Assembly: GCA_958295945.1 (NCBI GenBank)
Contig: OY282386.1
Span: forward strand, 3,838,204 to 3,902,203
Source: Candidatus Poribacteria bacterium
GTDB taxonomy: Bacteria > Poribacteria > WGA-4E > WGA-3G
Length of the DNA stretch: 64,000 nt
Direction: 5' to 3'
Positions 59,911 to 64,000 of this stretch are shown here, in pieces (the first letter of the stretch is position 1; every line of letters starts with the position of its first letter). A program made the position numbers and the translations under genes. The notes beneath the pieces are model-generated. The model worked only from the letters and a program-made list of their open reading frames with translations, was not told the DNA's origin and ran no database searches.

Positions 59911-59926
59911 ATTGGCTGCGAATAGA

Positions 59927-59956
59927 TTGACAAGGCAACATCCTTTAAGGTATACT
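59927..59956 (+). promoter_or_regulatory. Promoter of tRNA-Gln
   Basis: TTGACA (59927-59932), an 18-base spacer, and TATACT (59951-59956), 16 bases before the tRNA. Confidence 0.7.
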
Positions 59957-59971
59957 TAAACTGAAAGTCAA

Positions 59972-60042
59972 TGCCCGGTCGTCTAATGGTAGGACGCATG
60001 GCTCTGGACCATGTAGTGAAGGTTCGAGTCCTTCCCGGGCAG
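59972..60042 (+). tRNA. tRNA-Gln (CUG)
   Basis: The acceptor TGCCCGG / CCGGGCA closes the cloverleaf. The D-arm has CGTCTAATGGTAGGACG, the anticodon loop CTCTGGA gives CUG, and the T-loop is GGTTCGAGTCC. Discriminator is G; CCA is not encoded. Confidence 0.95.
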
Positions 60043-60094
60043 TCATTTTACCACTGTTTTTGCAGTATCGTATTACAAATAGAGAGGAGATGAA

Positions 60095-60529
60095 ATGGAA
60101 CGGGTTGAAACTTCACCTGAAGATTATATCGCAAGCCAAGCACCTGAAATTCAGTCAGTCTTAGACAAACTTCACACACTCATTAAAACTGCATTACCGG
60201 ATCAAGACATGTGTATGTGGGAAGGGGTTTTCTGGGGTGGCAGTGAACAACGGATTATCGGATACGGCAATTTTTCCTACGTCCGTTCAGATAAAAAGAA
60301 AGTGGAATGGTTCTTGATTGGATTGACAAAACAGAAGAATTACTTTAGTATCTATGTGAATGCGGTTGAAGGGAAACAATACTTGGCAGAAATCTATAAC
60401 TCTCGACTTGGCAAAGTCAAGACAGGTAAAAGCAGCATTAGTTTTCGTAACTTGGATGACATAAATCTTGATGTGTTATGTGAAATGATTGAACATGCTG
60501 ATAAACTAACAACTGAAAACGAATCGTAA
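60095..60529 (+). CDS. DUF1801-type protein
   Basis: The 144-residue protein matches the DUF1801/YdhG-like fold. It starts TSPEDYIASQAPEIQSVLDKLHTLIKTAL, whose helix pair is typical, and continues CMWEGVFWGG and a central sheet (VEWFLIGLTKQKNYFSIYV). Function of the family is not established. GAGAGGAG precedes the ATG. It lies between tRNA-Gln and tRNA-Glu. Confidence 0.75.
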   Translation: MERVETSPEDYIASQAPEIQSVLDKLHTLIKTALPDQDMCMWEGVFWGGSEQRIIGYGNFSYVRSDKKKVEWFLIGLTKQKNYFSIYVNAVEGKQYLAEIYNSRLGKVKTGKSSISFRNLDDINLDVLCEMIEHADKLTTENES

Positions 60530-60584
60530 ATTACACAAAGAACAACTTTGATAGGAATTCCATCCGAATAAAAACAACTTTTGT

Positions 60585-60656
60585 GCCGCTATCGTCTAGG
60601 GGTTAGGACAGATGGTTCTCAGCCATCAAACCGGGGTTCGATTCCCCGTAGCGGTA
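60585..60656 (+). tRNA. tRNA-Glu (CUC)
   Basis: The acceptor GCCGCTA / TAGCGGT closes with one G-T pair. The anticodon loop TTCTCAG gives CUC, and the T-loop is GGTTCGATTCC. Discriminator is A; CCA is not encoded. Confidence 0.93.
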
Positions 60657-60750
60657 TCACATTACATTTATGGACGGGACCAATACCCGTCCATTGTCTT
60701 AAGGCGTGAAACCATTTAACATTGACTTCCATACACTGGAGAATGCATAC

Positions 60751-62820
60751 ATGCAGGATACCCCTAAACACACCAACCGACTAATTCACGAAACGAGTCC
60801 TTACCTACTCCAACACGCACACAATCCCGTTGACTGGTATCCGTGGGGTGAAGATGCATTGGAGCTTTCAAAACGCGAACAGAAACCGATTCTGTTGAGT
60901 ATCGGTTACTCCGCATGCCATTGGTGTCACGTGATGGAACGCGAGTCTTTTGAAAACGAGGATATCGCTGAAATCATGAACGACCTGTTCGTGAACATTA
61001 AGGTAGACAGAGAGGAACGTCCCGATTTAGATGAGATCTATATGAGTGCTGTCCAAGTCATGACACGTCACGGTGGATGGCCAATGACTGTGTTCCTAAC
61101 ACCAGACCTGAAACCGTTTTACGGTGGCACTTATTATCCACCTGAAGATAGATACGGTAGACCGGGGTTTCCAAAAGTAATGCAAGCCGTATCAGAAGCA
61201 TTCAATGAAAAAAACGAGCAAGTACTGGAACAAGCGGATCAGATCACGACGCAGCTCAATCAGATGAGCAATCTTGTGGATCCTCATGAACATGAACTCA
61301 CTGAAGAACTTATGGATAAAGCATTCCAACATTATCGTTCCACGTTTGATTCGCAATACGGTGGGTTTGGGAATGCCCCCAAGTTTCCACCCAGCATGGG
61401 ACTCCCCTTTCTACTCCGATACTGGCATCACAGTGGCAACGAATATGCATTAGAAATGGTTGAACTTACATTACAAAAGATGGCACGCGGTGGCCTGTAT
61501 GACCAACTCGGAGGTGGCTTCCACCGATATTCTACAGATGAACGCTGGCTCGTGCCACATTTTGAAAAAATGCTCTATGACAACGCGCAACTTGTTGTCG
61601 CATATTTTGAAGCATACCAAGCTACACAAAACACTTTCTATCTTGACATCACCACAGAGACATTAGATTATGTGCTACGTGAGATGTATGACTCTGAAAA
61701 CGGTGGCTTCTATTCCACACAAGATGCCGATAGTGAAGGTGTAGAAGGTAAATTCTTTGTCTGGGAACCTAACGATGTAGAAGACATTATCGGTGAAGAG
61801 AACGCTGAAATATTCTGTGAATATTACGACATCACACCCCACGGCAATTTTGAAGGAGAGAACATCCTCCATGTTCAAACACCTGTTGATATCTTTGCAC
61901 GGAAGATAGGAATGGATATTGAAAAACTTGAAACACTCCTTGCAGATAGCAGACAGAAACTTTTTGATGAGAGAGAAAAACGCATCAAACCGGGATTGGA
62001 TGACAAGATCCTGACCAGTTGGAACGGCATCATGATCCGTGGTATGGCGATAGGATATCAATTAACTGGGAAATCTGAATACCTTACTGCATGTGAAAAA
62101 TCTGCTGAATTTGTCCTAACAACACTCTCCCAAGATAATGGACTGCTTTTACGCACCTATCGTGCTGGCAAAAGTCACCTCAATGCATACCTTGAGGATT
62201 ACTCTTATTTCATAGCAGGTTTGATCGCATTATACGAAGCAAGTTTTGAACCTAAATGGTTGACTGAAGCGGAACGTCTTGCCAACATTATGATTGACCA
62301 ATTTGGTGATCCATCAAATGAGGGATTCTTCTTCACAGGGAAATCACACGAGACTCTCATCGTGCAATCAAAGTCTGCTTATGACGGTGCAACACCTTCT
62401 GGGGCATCAATGGCAATTCATAGTCTTTTGCGGCTTGCCAAGCATTTGGACAAACCCGAATTTCATAACAAGGCAGTAGAGACGTTGAAACTCTATTTTC
62501 ATCAGATGGATGTGATGCCATCAGGTTCTGGACAGTTGTTGTGTGAGTTAGCGTTTTTATTGTCTACACCGAAAGAGATAGTTATAATTGGTGAAAAAGA
62601 AGGGACACAAACCAAAGCGATGTTGGATGCATTACACAACATTTACCTTCCCAATAGAGTTATCGCATTGAGTGATTCTAAAGACGGTAACACCTTGCCG
62701 CTCCTCGTAAATAGGTCACAGATAGATAACACTGCCACCGCTTATGTGTGTGAAGATTATGTCTGCAAAACGCCGACAACCGATGTTGACGTATTCTTGC
62801 AGTTATTATCAGTAGAATAA
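60751..62820 (+). CDS. Thioredoxin-domain protein of the YyaL/SPATA20 family
   Basis: The start ATG 60751 is favoured, because GGAG lies 8 bases upstream; a GTG at 60706 is in frame. The ~689-residue protein opens [25 protein letters not shown], here noted by its [14 protein letters not shown] core. A thioredoxin-like domain (DUF255) with [14 protein letters not shown] follows; the CxxC is intact. The remainder (~170-689) is an alpha/alpha toroid like cellobiose-epimerase folds. Family function is not settled. Confidence 0.9.
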   Translation: MQDTPKHTNRLIHETSPYLLQHAHNPVDWYPWGEDALELSKREQKPILLSIGYSACHWCHVMERESFENEDIAEIMNDLFVNIKVDREERPDLDEIYMSAVQVMTRHGGWPMTVFLTPDLKPFYGGTYYPPEDRYGRPGFPKVMQAVSEAFNEKNEQVLEQADQITTQLNQMSNLVDPHEHELTEELMDKAFQHYRSTFDSQYGGFGNAPKFPPSMGLPFLLRYWHHSGNEYALEMVELTLQKMARGGLYDQLGGGFHRYSTDERWLVPHFEKMLYDNAQLVVAYFEAYQATQNTFYLDITTETLDYVLREMYDSENGGFYSTQDADSEGVEGKFFVWEPNDVEDIIGEENAEIFCEYYDITPHGNFEGENILHVQTPVDIFARKIGMDIEKLETLLADSRQKLFDEREKRIKPGLDDKILTSWNGIMIRGMAIGYQLTGKSEYLTACEKSAEFVLTTLSQDNGLLLRTYRAGKSHLNAYLEDYSYFIAGLIALYEASFEPKWLTEAERLANIMIDQFGDPSNEGFFFTGKSHETLIVQSKSAYDGATPSGASMAIHSLLRLAKHLDKPEFHNKAVETLKLYFHQMDVMPSGSGQLLCELAFLLSTPKEIVIIGEKEGTQTKAMLDALHNIYLPNRVIALSDSKDGNTLPLLVNRSQIDNTATAYVCEDYVCKTPTTDVDVFLQLLSVE

Positions 62821-62904
62821 GTGAATATAAATACAACTATCGTCAATAAAAGTAGACAATCTTATAAGATACATCTTGTTCGTAGGATATAGGGAGGAAA
62901 AGAA

Positions 62905-64000
62905 TTGAAGTATATTACATGTTGCCAAGTATTTCTCATACTATTAGTTGGTTTTCTAATCGGATGTGGAGAAAGTGAAGAACGAGAACCGATTATCCCA
63001 GTCGTGACATTAGAATTCTTGGGTTACTCTGACACTGACAACGCACAGTTCTCAATAACTGTGAAGCCGAATACTCAAGAGTTGCCGGTATTGGTTGTAT
63101 TCACCTCAGAGGGAAAAGAACCTTTTCATGTTTGGAATGTTCACAAAAGGGGTCCAATAACACAGATTTTTTCGGTGCTACTTGATACCTCTGTCACTTG
63201 GGAAGCTTCTATTGTTGCATATTCAGAGGAAATAACAAAGGAGTATCCTTTGGGACTTTCAGGCATTTCCGTTGATGCTCTAAGCGAATATGTGTTAGGT
63301 GATGCTACACGAGTTACAACAACTCCGTTAGAAATATCTGTTGATAATGAGATTGTTATCCCTGAAGGTATGGTGTTGATTCCAGAAGGTGAATTTCAAA
63401 TGGGTGGAGATGATCCAGAAGCAGAAGATCGTGAAAAACCTGTGCATACAGTCTATGTAGATGCCTTTTATATAGATATACACGAGGTGACTGTTGGAGA
63501 GTATAGTAAGTTTGTCAGAGAAACAGACAGCAATCCGTTACCACCGTGGTCTAATGAACGGTCTCCTACGAGTGAACATCCAGCCGTAGGCATAAGTTGG
63601 CATAATGCGATGGCTTATGCGGTATGGGCAAATAAACGTTTGCCTACAGAAGCAGAATGGGAAAAGGCAGCACGTGGTGGATTAAATGACATGAAATATC
63701 CGTGGGGAAATACTGATCCAGATGGGACACAGTGTAATTATGCCGATAAGAATACTGTTGATCTCGTATGGAATTTTGACGGTGGCGAACAACGGATCAC
63801 TTGGGCAGATGAGGATGTTGATGATGGGTATAGATTCAACGCACCTGTCGGGAGTTTCCTACCGAACCCTTACGGCTTATACGACATGTCAGGCAATATA
63901 TGGGAATGGTGTCTTGATGAATACGATGAAGAATTCTATGCGAACTCTCCGCGTGAGAATCCGATATCAGGCATGGATATAGTTGATATAATAGATAAGT
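62905..64000 (+). CDS. SUMF1/formylglycine-generating-enzyme-like lipoprotein, 3' end beyond window
   Basis: The start is TTG 62905 after AGGGAGG. A lipoprotein signal (LILLVGFLIGC) is followed by a ~130-residue beta region. The FGE-sulfatase domain then begins MVLIPEGEFQMGG, with HTVYVDAFYIDIHEVTVGEY, WHNAMAYAVWANKRLPTEAEWEKAARGG and YGLYDMSGNIWEWCLDEY, each a family hallmark noted here in parts. The frame runs off at 64000. Whether it modifies sulfatases or is a binding-type member (lacking the active Cys pair) cannot be seen from the part present. Confidence 0.9.
   Translation, partial: MKYITCCQVFLILLVGFLIGCGESEEREPIIPVVTLEFLGYSDTDNAQFSITVKPNTQELPVLVVFTSEGKEPFHVWNVHKRGPITQIFSVLLDTSVTWEASIVAYSEEITKEYPLGLSGISVDALSEYVLGDATRVTTTPLEISVDNEIVIPEGMVLIPEGEFQMGGDDPEAEDREKPVHTVYVDAFYIDIHEVTVGEYSKFVRETDSNPLPPWSNERSPTSEHPAVGISWHNAMAYAVWANKRLPTEAEWEKAARGGLNDMKYPWGNTDPDGTQCNYADKNTVDLVWNFDGGEQRITWADEDVDDGYRFNAPVGSFLPNPYGLYDMSGNIWEWCLDEYDEEFYANSPRENPISGMDIVDIIDK

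Overview
The window is a low-GC bacterial chromosome segment (roughly 40 % GC by eye). It has standard Shine-Dalgarno starts, tRNAs without encoded CCA, and a mix of housekeeping and lineage-specific accessory genes. The combination of a PhyH dioxygenase, a LarA/DUF2088 protein, multiple Uma2-type nucleases, a SUMF1-type lipoprotein, ConA-like secreted proteins with a common C-terminal tail, and many small inverted-repeat elements resembles Candidatus Poribacteria or a close relative. That assignment is an inference from gene content; no rRNA is present to confirm it.

Layout. 1-7.2 kb: the end of gpmI, prs, a glycosyltransferase, an Rpn-like nuclease, a PhyH dioxygenase, and a minus-strand mazG/nucleotidyltransferase operon. 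6.9-9.7 kb: a nest of non-autonomous repeats. It holds a 198-bp MITE with a 10-bp target duplication, two inverted copies of a second ~143-bp element, a GC-richer secreted-protein gene with an in-frame TGA, and an IS982 remnant. 9.7-14.7 kb: a coiled-coil membrane protein, a sugar-nucleotide epimerase, and a large lipoprotein with an M61-like protease site and a PDZ-like end. 14.7-20.5 kb: an IS accretion island with two IS1-family copies (one frameshifted), an IS5-type element with a slippery A9 run, a tnpB 3' remnant followed by an omegaRNA-like right end, and truncated host genes on the flanks. 20.5-31.8 kb: Dpp-type permeases, an XRE-metallo-beta-lactamase fusion, three tandem Uma2 genes, a sugar isomerase, a LamG protein with a detached tail, rhodanese, tRNA-Asn, and a coupled ABC ATPase / 44-aa peptide / TPP enzyme operon. 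32.3-47.5 kb: a NuoE-NuoF fusion, MFS, queC, a second Rpn-like gene, HAD, a TPR protein, a NERD-like helicase, a frameshifted Uma2, a solitary HicB-like protein, LarA, a ConA-like secreted protein and a complete IS4-type element.

48.5-59.8 kb is a nuoABCDHIJKLMN operon encoding the 11-subunit membrane and quinone part of Complex I. It has no nuoEFG, but carries an extra small membrane-protein gene between nuoH and nuoI. The NuoI ferredoxin has about 75 extra residues between its two iron-sulfur motifs. The NuoEF fusion 16 kb upstream is the only candidate NADH-input module in view, and no NuoG is visible. The window closes with tRNA-Gln, a DUF1801 protein, tRNA-Glu, a YyaL/SPATA20-type thioredoxin-domain protein and a partial SUMF1-type lipoprotein.

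The most unusual signals are: a conserved C-terminal K-x-[ST]-T-[TA]-W-[GA]-x-I-K tail on three unrelated secreted proteins, two of them interrupted by in-frame stops; matching near-leaderless promoters on both Rpn-like genes; an orphan omegaRNA-like scaffold; several MITE families, two with clear target duplications; and the modified Complex I operon.
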